In this document: one piece after another, positions 10,581-21,255 of the stretch
How positions within the stretch are numbered: position 1 is the first letter of the stretch
How the letters are laid out: each line of letters opens with the position of its first letter
Assembly: GCA_944390525.1 (NCBI GenBank)
Contig: CALXQH010000051.1
Location: 1-58,649, forward strand
Direction of reading: 5' to 3'
DNA from: an uncultured Clostridia bacterium
GTDB taxonomy: Bacteria > Bacillota > Clostridia > TANB77 > CAG-508
DNA: 58,649 nucleotides
Program-made: the position numbers and the translations under genes
The notes under the pieces: generated by a model
Told to the model about the DNA's origin: nothing
What the model saw: only the letters and a program-made list of their open reading frames with translations
Database searches by the model: none

Positions 10581-13500
10581 ATGAAAAAGAAAATAATAAT
10601 CATAATTTTAACATTAATAGCGTTGATAGCAGTAATTGTAGGAATATATTTTTCTTTACAAAAAAATGTAAAATTAATAACTGCAATTACAAATTATGCA
10701 AAAGCATATGACCCATTTCTCGGAGATTTTCAAGGCATAGATTATAATTATACTTTTGATGATCCATTTTTAGGAGGGTTTAATGATAATTATTATGATG
10801 ACCCATTTTTAGGAGGATTTAATGATAATAATTATGATGATCCATTTTTAGGAGGGTTTGATAACAACTATAATGAAGGAAGTTTTTTAGCACAGCCAAA
10901 TAGACCAGGATATACTACTAGTACTAATTGGAATATAGTACAAGACTATTGGAAATTGCCTATAAATAATTACTGGCCAGAGGTTCCAGGAACTACATAT
11001 GTACAAGGAGATTATTGGATACCAAAAGATTTATCTGGAAGACAAGTATATTGCCTTGAACCTGGTGCTCATATAAATTATTATTATCAAGCAGGATATA
11101 GTGATTCAGCTGAATACCAGTCTACAGGATATTATGATTTGCCTATAGCAGCAGCATATATTGTATCAGCAGACAATCGTGGCTATGGTGGAGTAGAATC
11201 ATGGGCTCAAAAACAACAAGCTCTCTGGAATCTAAGAAAAAATGGACTTAATAACTTATATGATAGTGGATATAGCAGTTATGGATTTATAGAATCAGAC
11301 AGCATCTCTGAACACGACAAACGGATCAAGTGTTTATGATACTGAAGCATATAATTATTCTATATATCATCAACAAATAAAGCAAAATGGATATAATGTA
11401 TATGATAATACAAACAAAAATAATTTATCAGCTGAAAATACTAATAATACATATGTAGCAGGTCCATTCAATATATCTTATACAAACGGAATATATGGAA
11501 ATATAGCATTTGCAGGTATGTCAAAAATAACATTAGTAGGACTTGATAGTAATAAAAATGAAATAGGGAATGTTAGTATTAAAAATTTTAAAATACAAAA
11601 TTATACTGGAGGGTACAATACAATATCAGCTAATTCAATATGGCTTTTTAAAGATAATGGATACCATGTTTCTTCAGTATACGGAACTCCTATACCTTCT
11701 GGACAAAATTTTTATGTTGAATTTGATGCTCCTACAAACAAAAATATGATGTACGTAAAACTAAAAATTGAATTCAAATATATGTTATGTGAAGGAAAAT
11801 ACAATAGATTATCTGGTACAATGTTACAAGAAGGATATTATCAAAAATCTCAAAGCTTAGGAATAGCAGATGCCAAAAGGACAATATATACAAAATATCT
11901 AGAACTTGAACCAGTTGAGTTAAAATTACCATCTCTAGGCGGAAATGTATGGTTAGATGGTTTAGTTGCTCAAGGAAAAGAAAACAATGAAGATGGTAAA
12001 AATAAAACAGCAAATGATATATCACTTCCAAACATAAAGGTAACATTATATACTTCAGATGGAAGAATAGCAACATTAGATGCAGATCCAAAAGAATCAG
12101 GACTTTCTAATGAAGATATAATGCATAGAGTAAATCCAACTTATACGGATAAAAACGGAGATTATGTATTTGAAGGTATAGATGCAAGTAAACAATATTA
12201 TGTAGTATTTGAATATGATGGACAATTATATTTACCAACAACAAAATTAACAGAATCAACAAATACATCAAAAGGTTTAGAAAAAGCAAATGAAAGAACT
12301 CAATTTAATAATAAATTTGCTGAAATACGTTCATACCCAGAAAATTACAAAACTACAAACTCATTAGGAAGAAATTTAGGAACTTATAATAAAGTATATT
12401 CACAATATGACTTAATGGGATATACACTAGATGAAAACGGAAAATATAGAAAGACAGGAATTCAACTAATAGACGGATTTGAATATGATGAAAATGGAAA
12501 CCAAACCAAAAATTATACTCAGGGACAAATATCTACAAAAATATTACAATATATATATAGTAACAAACAATCGCCAGATATAAAAACAATTTATTCATCA
12601 ATAGCAGGAAATAATACAGAATCTTGGAGAATGTTACAATTTATAGAAGACTGTAAAATAAAATCATATACTGGTAATTATATGGCAAGTTCTACTTATA
12701 AAGACTACATTAATCAAGGCTTATGGAGAAGACAAGAATCAAAGATTATATTAACAAAAGATGTATTGTATGGAGCAACAAGAATTAATGGAAAAACAGA
12801 ATTGTATCAATATGACAATAGAGAAGAAGCAAGTAATGAATGGGAAATTCAAACCAGAATGCAAAATTATGCACAATATTATGCTGGAGCATATGTAAAT
12901 GGAATTTATCAATCTGATTATAAATATGAAGGTGAAGCAACAAATGGAGGTAATGATTTAGAAGTATATATTACATATAGAATAAGTGTAAAGAATACAT
13001 CAAACAGTATATTAATGCAAATACCAGAAGTTGTAGATTACTATGATAAAAATTATGAGTTTATGAGTGATTTATCTTGGGTAATGTATGATAAAGTTAA
13101 CTTAAGACAAGACGACTATTATAACATGATTGATACTTTATCATTAAGTAAAATTCCTAATAATAAAAACATAAATAGTTCTACAAGTAGTCAATATGGA
13201 AGTACAACTCATCAAGACGTAGCAAATAATATGAATGCAATATATATTAAAGGAATACAAAATAAGGTATTAGGAGTGGGAGAACAAGCATATATTTATT
13301 TAACATTTAAAGTTAAGGAAAACTCAGATGGTATAATTTTAAGTGATTATACGAACTATGCAGAAATAAATGGATATAAAACATTTTATGCAAATGGCAC
13401 AAGATTACCTAATACAGGAAAGATTACCAATAATACAACAGTAGCAGGAATAATAGATCAAAAATCAGTACCAGGAAACTTAACAAATGCAGATTTAAAT

Positions 13501-15234
13501 GGAACAAAATATGAGAAAAATTTTGAAAATGACACAGATCGTGCAGTTGGAATTAGTATAGAACTTACAGGAAAAGAAAGAAACTTAAATGGATATGTTT
13601 GGGAGGACTCAAGAAATACAACTGTAAATAACGCTGTTATAGGTGATGGCATAAGAAATGACGGAGAAAAGAAAGTAGCAGGAGTTACAGTTCAATTAAT
13701 AGAAAAATTATCAAATGGAAAAGAATACTTATGGAAAACTGTCCAAACAAATAAAGACGGATATTATCAATTTGATGGAATCATTCCAGGAGAGTATGTA
13801 ATAAGATTTGTATATGGAGGTAATAAAGAAACAATAGTATCTACATATAACAATGGAGTATCATACAATGGCCAAGACTATAAATCAACAGTATATCAAA
13901 AAGATATGTTAGATAATAAAGACTTAGAAAAAGAATATTATGATATTTCAGGATTGGACAGCTATGGCAAAAATTTATCAGATGCAAGAGATCTATGGGA
14001 AGATGAAAAAGTAACAATAAAACAAGATGATACAAAACAAGAATATAATGTTACACTTGAAGGAAGAACTACAGTAAATAATCGTAGTACAACCTTAACT
14101 AATGAAATATCTGAACTTTTAGCTTTACCATATACTAAAAATAGTATAAGCGAAGAAGAGTTTAAGAAATTACAACCATATACACAAATGGTAGCAGAAA
14201 CAGCTATTATAAATCTTGAAGGAGAAAGAAATGCAAAAATAACAATAGGAAAATCTTCAAATGTAGGAAATTCTAATCCTACCAGCCCAAATGGAAATTA
14301 TGTTTTAGCTAATATAGATTTTGGTCTAACAGAAAGACCAAAATCACAAATAGAATTAAATAAAACAGTAGAACATATTAAAGTAGTTTTAGCTAACCAA
14401 AATGTATTATTTGATTCTAAAGAGGCTACAAATAACTTGATTTGGCAAGAAGCTACAAAATACAATTTGAATTCTTACATGAAAAATAATAAATATGAAT
14501 TTTTATATAAAGATAACATACTCCAAAAAATTGGTAGGGACAACGGAGAAAATAATGGAATAATACAAATTACAATGGATGAAGAAATAATGCATGGGGC
14601 AACAATACAAATAAGTTATAATGTAGGAATAAAAAATAGTAGTGAAACAGACTATACAGGAGAAGATTTCTATTATAAAGGAATAGTTACAAATGAATCT
14701 AAATTAGTTACAACAACAGCTATACAATTATTAGACTATATTTCTAATAATTTACAATATAGATTAGAAGGAAATACCGGTTGGACTGCAGTAAAAGCGT
14801 CAGAACTTATAGAAAAAGGAATTGTTAACAAAAACTTGCAAGAAAGTATAGAACAATTTAATGTTATATTACAAACTTCAGACTTTGCTACAACTCCTTT
14901 AGAACCAGGACAAGAAGCTATAAAACAAAATGCAATAACATTAACACAAGTAATTACCCCAGAAAATGAAAACGACGACTTAACTTATGAAAATGTTGCA
15001 GAAATAGTACAAACTACAAATACTGTTGGTAGAAGATTAGCATTTTCTATAGTAGGAAATCAAAATCCAACAGAAAAAGCACAAGAAGTAGATACTGGAA
15101 ATTCTGAACAAGTAGTAATATTACCACCATTTGGTGCAGGATATTTATATATAGGACTAGGAGTAGTTGTTGCAGTAATACTTGCTGGAGGAATAGTATT
15201 AATTAAGAAAAAAGTTCTTAAAAATAAAAAATAA
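10581..15234 (+). CDS. Second thioester-domain surface adhesin, frame interrupted at an in-frame CGG
   Basis: A paralog of the adhesin at 84-4700. ATG 10581 has AAAGGAG upstream and a signal peptide. Near the N terminus are three tandem D-D-P-F-L-G-G-F repeats. The thioester domain has Y-C-L-E-P-G and K-Q-Q-A-L-W. The initial frame stops at TGA 11337, but similarity to the paralog continues without a gap in the +1 frame (G-S-S-V-Y-D-T-E-A against K-A-S-I-Y-D-S-E-A) through two SdrD-B-like domains to L-P-P-F-G, a membrane helix and K-K-K-V-L-K-N-K-K. If the C of CGG 11322 (codon 248) is skipped, the product is 1550 aa, close to the 1538 aa of the paralog. The Met at 11518 has no ribosome binding site and is not a real start. 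It is either a recoded gene or, less likely, a recent pseudogene or sequence error. Confidence 0.8.
10758..10874 (+). repeat. Three 39-bp tandem repeats encoding D-D-P-F-L-G-G-F-N-D-N-Y-Y units
   Basis: Units at 10758-10796, 10797-10835 and 10836-10874 encode 13-residue near-identical repeats, with a degenerate copy (D-P-F-L-G-D-F) just before at 10710. They sit between the signal peptide and the thioester domain. The other thioester adhesin lacks them. The number of copies could vary between strains. Confidence 0.9.
11322..11325 (+). other. Putative CGGA +1 recoding site in the second thioester adhesin
   Basis: Frame zero reads GAC AAA CGG ATC and meets TGA five codons after CGG. Skipping the C gives GAC AAA GGA TCA AGT and restores homology to the paralog for the remaining 1300 residues. 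There is no homopolymer at the site. Confidence 0.75.
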
Positions 15235-15240
15235 ACAAAA

Positions 15241-15275
15241 AGAAATCTTGTAAGAAATTGCAAGATTTCTTTTTT
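15241..15275 (+). terminator. Rho-independent terminator after the adhesin cluster
   Basis: A 13-bp stem (15241-15253 with 15258-15270, one G-T pair) is closed by a GAAA tetraloop and followed by five T. It starts 6 bases after the adhesin stop codon. Confidence 0.85.
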
Positions 15276-15459
15276 ATGTATTGAAATTTAAGCAAAATTA
15301 CGATAAAATATAAATATTAAAAAAGAAAAAAGTAAAAAAAACACAAAAGATGGCAAAAAAGATAGAAAACTTTTTTAATTTTTGTATTAAAAACGACAAA
15401 TATTTTATATGGCTTGTACTACAATATATAAAAATTAAAAAAGTAGGGGTGGTCAAAAA

Positions 15460-17961
15460 GTGTTTCAAAATATACAAAAAAATATACAAGAAGAAGATAA
15501 TATACAACAAATAAAACAAGAAAAAAGACCCATAAAAGAAATTGTTAGGGTTTTATTTAATTTACAAAATATAGCTATTTACACAATAGCTTTTATAATT
15601 TCAATGGTAGGGTTTGAGAGCCAAAATATTTTACTAAGTGTAAGTCCTTTTGCTATTAGTTTTTTAGCAGCTATGTTAAGTAATAAAATGCCTATAGGTA
15701 TAGCATATTTATTAACTTTAGTAGGAACTGCAATTTCATTTGGAGTTAATAATTTATTAACTTATTTTTTAACAACATTAATATTTTTTGTAATGATATT
15801 AATAAAAAACCCTAAAGAACAAGAAAAAACTAATGAACAAAGAAGACTAGGAATACATTTATTTTTATCGGTATTTATAGTACAAATTATACCTATGTTT
15901 TTTACAAACTTTTATGTTTATGATTTATTAACTAGCATAGTTTTAGCTATTTCAAGTTATGTGTTTTATAAAATATTTAGCAATTCTATTACTATGATAA
16001 AAGAATTTAATATAAAACAAGCTTTTTCTGTAGAAGAAGTAATAGGAACAAGTCTTTTAATAGCAATAACTTTTTGTGCTTTTAAAGATATAAATATTTT
16101 TTCTTATAGCATACGTAATATATTAAGTATACTATTGGTTTTAATATTAGGTTGGAAAAATGGAATGCTAGTAGGAGCTACTAGTGGTATTACTATAGGA
16201 GTAGTTTTAGGAATAATAGGTGGAAATGAACCTATTATGGTAGCCTCATATGCTATATCAGGATTTATAGCAGGAATATTTAGTAAAATTGGAAAAATAG
16301 GAGTAATAGTAGGATTTTTATTAGGAAATGTAATATTATCTTACGTTTCAAATGGAAATACAGTACCTGTAATATTAATACAAGAAATTTTAATAGCATC
16401 ATTAGCTTTATTAGCTATTCCTAAAAAATTAAAAATAGATATACAAGACTTATATTGTAAAAATAAATTATTACCAGAAACAACTACAAAAACTATAACT
16501 GAAAATGAAGATACTATATTTAAACTAAATAGTATGTCTCAGACTATTGCAGATTTAGCAAAAAGCTATGAAGAAGCGGCCTGTACAGTATTAGAAGAAA
16601 AGGACTTAGAAAGTCAAAAATTATCTAATGAAGAAATATTTAAACAAGAATTATATATTAATTTAAAAGAGTTAGAGGATAATTTACTGTATGAAGAAAT
16701 AATACAAGAAAACAATCAAATAATAAATGAAATATTTAATCACTTACTAAAAAATGAAATAATTACAGAAAAAGAATTAGTAAGCTTATTTGAAAAACAT
16801 AATTATTATATTGTAGGATTTAAACAAAAAAATTCCGAAGCAGAAAAAGATGTATCAAAAATGATAAAAGCAATTAATTCATCATATAGAATTAGTAAAT
16901 TAAACTTTGTTTGGAAAAAGAAAATGGAGGAAAGTAAAAAAAATATATCAAATCAATTAGAAGGGGTTTCAGAAGCTATTTCTCAAATTGCAGAAGATAT
17001 AGAAAGTAAAGAAAAACAACAAGAACCATTTGAAATACAAAAAAGAGAAGCAATGGTATTACTAAAACAAAAAGAAATAAATATAAAAGAAATAAATATA
17101 AAACAAAACGCTTCAGGAAGATATTTTATAGATATATATACAGACATTTGTGATGATATAGAAGGTAGAAATTGTAATATTAAAAAAATATCTAAAGTAT
17201 TAGAAAAGGTATTAAAAACAAAGCTTATAATACAAACACAAGAATGTGGATTAAGAGAAGATAAACAAATTTGTAAATTTGTTTATTATTCTCAAGATAA
17301 ATTTAAATTACAAGTAGGAGTAGCAACATCTACAAAAGCAGAATCTCCGGTTTCAGGTGACAGTAATATAGAAACAAAATTAGATGATGGAAAATATTTG
17401 TTAGCTATTAGTGATGGAATGGGTTCAGGACCAAATGCTATGAAAAGTAGTAAAGTAGCAATTAAAATGCTAGCCAGACTACTAAAAGCGGGATTTGATA
17501 AAGAAACTTCACTAAAATTAATAAACTCTACTTTAATAGCAAATACAGAAGAAGATATGTATACTACTTTAGATATACAAATATTAGACTTATTTAAAGG
17601 TAATATGGAATTTATAAAAAGTGGAGCTTGCCCAACTTTTATAAAAAGAGGAAATGAAGTACAAATATTAAAATCTATAAATTTACCAACAGGAATAATA
17701 GAAAAAAATAGTTTAGTAGTATATGACTATGACTTAGAAGATGGGGATATTATAGTAATGTGTAGTGATGGAATAATAGATTCAAACACAGAATACATAA
17801 ATAAAGAGTTATGGGTAAAATATTTACTAGAAGATATAAAAACAGAAGATGCAAAACAGATAGCAAATATATTATTAAGTGAAGCAATAGATAACGAATT
17901 TGGAATGAAAAAAGATGACATGACGGTTATTGTAGCAAGAATTAATAAAGAAAATTCTTAA
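15460..17961 (+). CDS. spoIIE: Stage II sporulation protein E, membrane PP2C-type serine phosphatase
   Basis: 833 aa. SpoIIE dephosphorylates the anti-anti-sigma factor SpoIIAA in the forespore, which frees sigma-F, and also takes part in the polar septum. The N-terminal third (about 30-320) holds the expected run of about ten membrane helices, followed by a charged linker. The C-terminal PP2C domain (about 600-833) keeps metal-binding aspartates in S-G-D-S (Asp634), I-S-D-G-M-G-S-G (Asp652) and C-S-D-G-I-I-D. The start is GTG 15460 behind AGGGGTGG at 7 bases. The upstream region holds a minus-strand T-T-T-G-T-C-G at 15394-15400, which partly matches a Spo0A box; this is weak. The gene is monocistronic, between two terminators. 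It is the best single marker that the organism sporulates. Confidence 0.95.
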   Translation: MFQNIQKNIQEEDNIQQIKQEKRPIKEIVRVLFNLQNIAIYTIAFIISMVGFESQNILLSVSPFAISFLAAMLSNKMPIGIAYLLTLVGTAISFGVNNLLTYFLTTLIFFVMILIKNPKEQEKTNEQRRLGIHLFLSVFIVQIIPMFFTNFYVYDLLTSIVLAISSYVFYKIFSNSITMIKEFNIKQAFSVEEVIGTSLLIAITFCAFKDINIFSYSIRNILSILLVLILGWKNGMLVGATSGITIGVVLGIIGGNEPIMVASYAISGFIAGIFSKIGKIGVIVGFLLGNVILSYVSNGNTVPVILIQEILIASLALLAIPKKLKIDIQDLYCKNKLLPETTTKTITENEDTIFKLNSMSQTIADLAKSYEEAACTVLEEKDLESQKLSNEEIFKQELYINLKELEDNLLYEEIIQENNQIINEIFNHLLKNEIITEKELVSLFEKHNYYIVGFKQKNSEAEKDVSKMIKAINSSYRISKLNFVWKKKMEESKKNISNQLEGVSEAISQIAEDIESKEKQQEPFEIQKREAMVLLKQKEINIKEINIKQNASGRYFIDIYTDICDDIEGRNCNIKKISKVLEKVLKTKLIIQTQECGLREDKQICKFVYYSQDKFKLQVGVATSTKAESPVSGDSNIETKLDDGKYLLAISDGMGSGPNAMKSSKVAIKMLARLLKAGFDKETSLKLINSTLIANTEEDMYTTLDIQILDLFKGNMEFIKSGACPTFIKRGNEVQILKSINLPTGIIEKNSLVVYDYDLEDGDIIVMCSDGIIDSNTEYINKELWVKYLLEDIKTEDAKQIANILLSEAIDNEFGMKKDDMTVIVARINKENS

Positions 17962-18003
17962 AAACCAATAAAAATATTGTAAAATAATATATAAATATGA
18001 TAT

Positions 18004-18034
18004 AGTATAGCTAGAAAATTAGCTATACTTTTTT
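18004..18034 (+). terminator. Rho-independent terminator after spoIIE
   Basis: A 10-bp stem (AGTATAGCTA, 18004-18013, with 18020-18029), loop GAAAAT, and a run of six T. Confidence 0.85.
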
Positions 18035-18078
18035 ATTTGCGATGAAGAAGCTTTATATAGAATTAAAGGAGGTACAAT

Positions 18079-19605
18079 ATGGCAAATAAGGGCAGAAGAT
18101 ATAATTCTCAAAAGAAAAAATTAAATATAAAAAAAGTAATTGCAGTTATTTTTGTATTTATAGTAATTATTATGGCAATAAATGGAGTTAGAAAACTATT
18201 TGGAGGAGGTAACAAAATACAAGAAAAAACTGTACCAAATCGTTATTTTTCAGTATATACAGACAACAAATGGGGAGTAATAAACTCAAAAGGAGAAATA
18301 ATTATTAAACCAGAATATGATGAGACTATTATTATACCAAATAATAGCAAAGACTTATTTGTATGCACATATGACGTAAATTATGAAAACAGTACATATA
18401 AAACGAAAGTAATAAATAGTAAAAATGAAGAAGTAGTAACAGGTTATGATACAATAACTGCTTTAGAAAATTATGATAATGAAAATAATCTATGGTATGA
18501 AGATGATGTATTATTAGTTTCTAAAGACAATAAATATGGTTTAGTAGACTTCAAAGGAAAAGAATTATTAAAATGTGAATATGAAGAAATTACTACTTTA
18601 AAAGGCGTTAAAAATAGTATTTTGACAGAAAAAGACGGTAAACTGGGGTTAACAGATAATATAGGATCAATAATAATAGAAAACGAATATAAAAAAATAG
18701 AACCTATTTCAGATAAGTACGAAAATGGATATATAGTAACAGATTCAAATAATAAAATGGGAATTATAAATCGTGATAAATCTATAGCTGTAGAGATTAA
18801 ATATGAAGATATAAAACAAATTTATGCAGACGGAAAATATGTAGTAAAAGAATCTAAAAAATGGCAAATTATTGATAATGAAAAAAATATATACTTAAAA
18901 GACAAATTTGATGACGTAGTTTCTATAAACGGAGATAAAGTTATTGTAAAAAATAATGATAAATTCGGAGTAATTGACTTAAATGGAGAAACAAAAATAT
19001 CAGTTAAGTATCAAGATATGAGTTATTTATTTGAAGATAAATATATTTTTGAACAAAATGGAAAATATGGTGTTATAAATCTAGAGGGAGAAGAATTAAT
19101 TAAACCAATATATGAAAGTCTAATTTATAGAGCAGATGCAGGATTTTTAGAAGGTACAATGCCATCAGAAGTAGATTCAGAATTTATAGACAACACATTA
19201 GAAGTAAGATTGAAAGGAATTTTATCAGATATAAATATTACAGATGGCTATATGAAAGTTAGAGTTGACAGTGAATATAAATATTACAACTTTAAATTTG
19301 AAGAAAAAACAAACAGAGAATTATTAAAAACAAATACCATTTTTTTAGATAAAAAAGATGGAAAATACGGATACGTAGATCAAAATGGAATAGTTGTAGT
19401 TGATTATATTTATGACGATGCAACAGAACAAAATGAATATGGCTATGCAAGTGTTAAGAAAAATGGTTTATGGGGTTCTATAGATTATAGAGGAAAAGAA
19501 GTAATTACTCAAATATATCAATTAGAAAACAATCCAGTAATAGAATTTATTGGAAAATGGCATATAGGAGAAGACCTAAATTTAAACTATTATACAGACA
19601 AATAA
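18079..19605 (+). CDS. Membrane-anchored WG-repeat protein
   Basis: 508 aa. A Lys/Arg-rich cytoplasmic start is followed by one membrane helix (about 20-38), then an outside domain of WG repeats of roughly 30-45 residues. Clear examples are K-W-G-V-I-N-S-K-G, K-Y-G-L-V-D-F-K-G, K-M-G-I-I-N-R-D, K-F-G-V-I-D-L-N-G, K-Y-G-V-I-N-L-E-G, K-Y-G-Y-V-D-Q-N-G and L-W-G-S-I-D-Y-R-G. Such repeats form a beta-propeller-like or solenoid fold; their partners are generally unknown. The ribosome binding site AAAGGAGG is strong. The next gene follows after 15 bases, so the two probably form an operon that may run on through acpS and tatD. Confidence 0.85.
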   Translation: MANKGRRYNSQKKKLNIKKVIAVIFVFIVIIMAINGVRKLFGGGNKIQEKTVPNRYFSVYTDNKWGVINSKGEIIIKPEYDETIIIPNNSKDLFVCTYDVNYENSTYKTKVINSKNEEVVTGYDTITALENYDNENNLWYEDDVLLVSKDNKYGLVDFKGKELLKCEYEEITTLKGVKNSILTEKDGKLGLTDNIGSIIIENEYKKIEPISDKYENGYIVTDSNNKMGIINRDKSIAVEIKYEDIKQIYADGKYVVKESKKWQIIDNEKNIYLKDKFDDVVSINGDKVIVKNNDKFGVIDLNGETKISVKYQDMSYLFEDKYIFEQNGKYGVINLEGEELIKPIYESLIYRADAGFLEGTMPSEVDSEFIDNTLEVRLKGILSDINITDGYMKVRVDSEYKYYNFKFEEKTNRELLKTNTIFLDKKDGKYGYVDQNGIVVVDYIYDDATEQNEYGYASVKKNGLWGSIDYRGKEVITQIYQLENNPVIEFIGKWHIGEDLNLNYYTDK

Positions 19606-19620
19606 AAGAAGGGATAAATT

Positions 19621-20847
19621 ATGGAACTAAAGACAAAATATCAATATACTTATTTTATATATCCGTATTTAATAGATGACTATACTAAATATTTATATAA
19701 GTTACTAAAGAATAAAAAATGTAAATTAAAACTATTTAATAGAAAAAAACATATAGAAATTGATTCTTATTTTTTACCAGAAATTAAAGAAAAAATGTTT
19801 TGGTCATTAGAAGCAAATGATAATTCAATAAAAAGCTATGAAAAAATGGACTTAAAAATGAAGGCTAGTATTTTAAGTAAAAAACAGTGTAATTTTTTTG
19901 AATATACATTAGAAGACGACGTTCCTGGGAAAATAGGAGAAAATAATGGAGTATTTTTTGATATTTCTAAAATAGAAATAGTATGTTTTAATACAGGAAT
20001 ATGTTTTTTATTAATAAAGACATCATTAGATGAAAAATCTAATATGTCAGATGTTTTAAATTTTAATTATAAATTTAGAGAAATACATTCAAAAATGGGA
20101 CATTCAAAAGAGTATGACAACATTAAAATACAAACTAAAAAATTAGACAATATGAAAAAAATTTGTGAATTTATAGAAGAAATAGTTGGAAAAAATATTC
20201 AGGCTAAAAAGATAAATTTAGATACAGACAGATTAATAACATATTCATATGTTTGCTTAGACCAAGACAGTTGGAATGAAAATACTAATATAGATACTTT
20301 AGAAAAAGAATTTGAAAAATATCGTAGCGTTAAATTTGCAAATGAACAAATTGGTGATGTTACAATGCAACAAGAAAATACATATAAAGAAAAATATTTA
20401 TATTATGGTTTTTCTAATAATTCTACAGTATTGCTAACATCAGATAGTAATATTCAAAATTATACAGAACTGTTATTTAAATATGAAAATGTTCAACTAT
20501 ACCATTTTTTATATCGCTTACATCAAAAAATATATTTAAAAAAATTAAATTATGAATTCAATAAAACAAAAAAATTTGAAAAAATTAAAATAAGATTTAT
20601 AGAATTTGCAAAAAAAAGTTGGATATATGAAATTACAAATGATTTAAATGGACTTATATTAGATAAATATTTTAGCAAAGAGCAAAATTTAGATAATACA
20701 TTTATAAAATTAAAAACTGAATATGATTTACTATATAAAGAATATGAAGTAGAAAAAATGAATAAACATCATAAATACATTATTACTATAATAGGTGTTA
20801 TTATTATTATTAGCTTAATAAAACTATGGGTAACATTAATTAATTAA
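19621..20847 (+). CDS. Unknown protein with a single C-terminal membrane helix
   Basis: 408 aa; I do not recognise the family with confidence. Residues 1-180 look like a mixed alpha/beta soluble domain. Residues about 285-380 look helical and charged, and the last 20 residues form one hydrophobic helix (I-I-T-I-I-G-V-I-I-I-I-I) with a very short tail. A long helical part before C-terminal helices recalls CorA-type proteins, but no G-M-N motif or second helix is present, so I do not assign that family. It lies 15 bases after the WG-repeat gene and 16 bases before acpS, with similar GAAGGGATAA ribosome binding sites, so it is probably in the same operon. Confidence 0.6.
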   Translation: MELKTKYQYTYFIYPYLIDDYTKYLYKLLKNKKCKLKLFNRKKHIEIDSYFLPEIKEKMFWSLEANDNSIKSYEKMDLKMKASILSKKQCNFFEYTLEDDVPGKIGENNGVFFDISKIEIVCFNTGICFLLIKTSLDEKSNMSDVLNFNYKFREIHSKMGHSKEYDNIKIQTKKLDNMKKICEFIEEIVGKNIQAKKINLDTDRLITYSYVCLDQDSWNENTNIDTLEKEFEKYRSVKFANEQIGDVTMQQENTYKEKYLYYGFSNNSTVLLTSDSNIQNYTELLFKYENVQLYHFLYRLHQKIYLKKLNYEFNKTKKFEKIKIRFIEFAKKSWIYEITNDLNGLILDKYFSKEQNLDNTFIKLKTEYDLLYKEYEVEKMNKHHKYIITIIGVIIIISLIKLWVTLIN

Positions 20848-20863
20848 AAGAAGGGATAACTTA

Positions 20864-21238
20864 ATGAAAATAAGAACAGGAATAGACATTATAGAAGTTG
20901 ATAGAATACAAGAAGCCATTGAAAATTTAGGAGAGAGATTTTTAAATAAAGTTTATACTAAATCAGAAATTAACTATTGTAATAATACTAAAAATATGAA
21001 GTACCAGCATTATGCAGCTAGATTTGCTGCTAAAGAAGCTATATTTAAAGCTATTTCTAATGAAATAGCTTTAAATGAAGGTGACATTTTAAATAAAATA
21101 GAAATTATAAACAGACAAGATGGAAAACCAATGGCTAATTTAGAAGCTTTGCAAATTAAAAATATAGAATCAATGGACTTAAGTTTATCTCACATAAAAA
21201 AATATGCAGTAGCCAGTTTTAGTATTTTGTTTAAATAG
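20864..21238 (+). CDS. acpS: Holo-[acyl-carrier-protein] synthase
   Basis: 124 aa, the usual length of AcpS. It transfers the 4'-phosphopantetheine of CoA to the serine of apo-ACP, which activates fatty acid synthesis. The two magnesium-binding signatures are present: G-I-D-I-I-E-V-D-R-I with Asp8, and A-A-R-F-A-A-K-E-A-I-F-K-A with Glu58. The start has GAAGGGATAA upstream. tatD follows after 17 bases. Confidence 0.95.
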   Translation: MKIRTGIDIIEVDRIQEAIENLGERFLNKVYTKSEINYCNNTKNMKYQHYAARFAAKEAIFKAISNEIALNEGDILNKIEIINRQDGKPMANLEALQIKNIESMDLSLSHIKKYAVASFSILFK

Positions 21239-21255
21239 AAGGAGATAAAACAAAA

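Noticed and set aside
11518..15234. A separate gene starting at Met 11518
   Set aside because: No ribosome binding site or signal peptide; it is the continuation of the adhesin that starts at 10581 after a one-base frame change.
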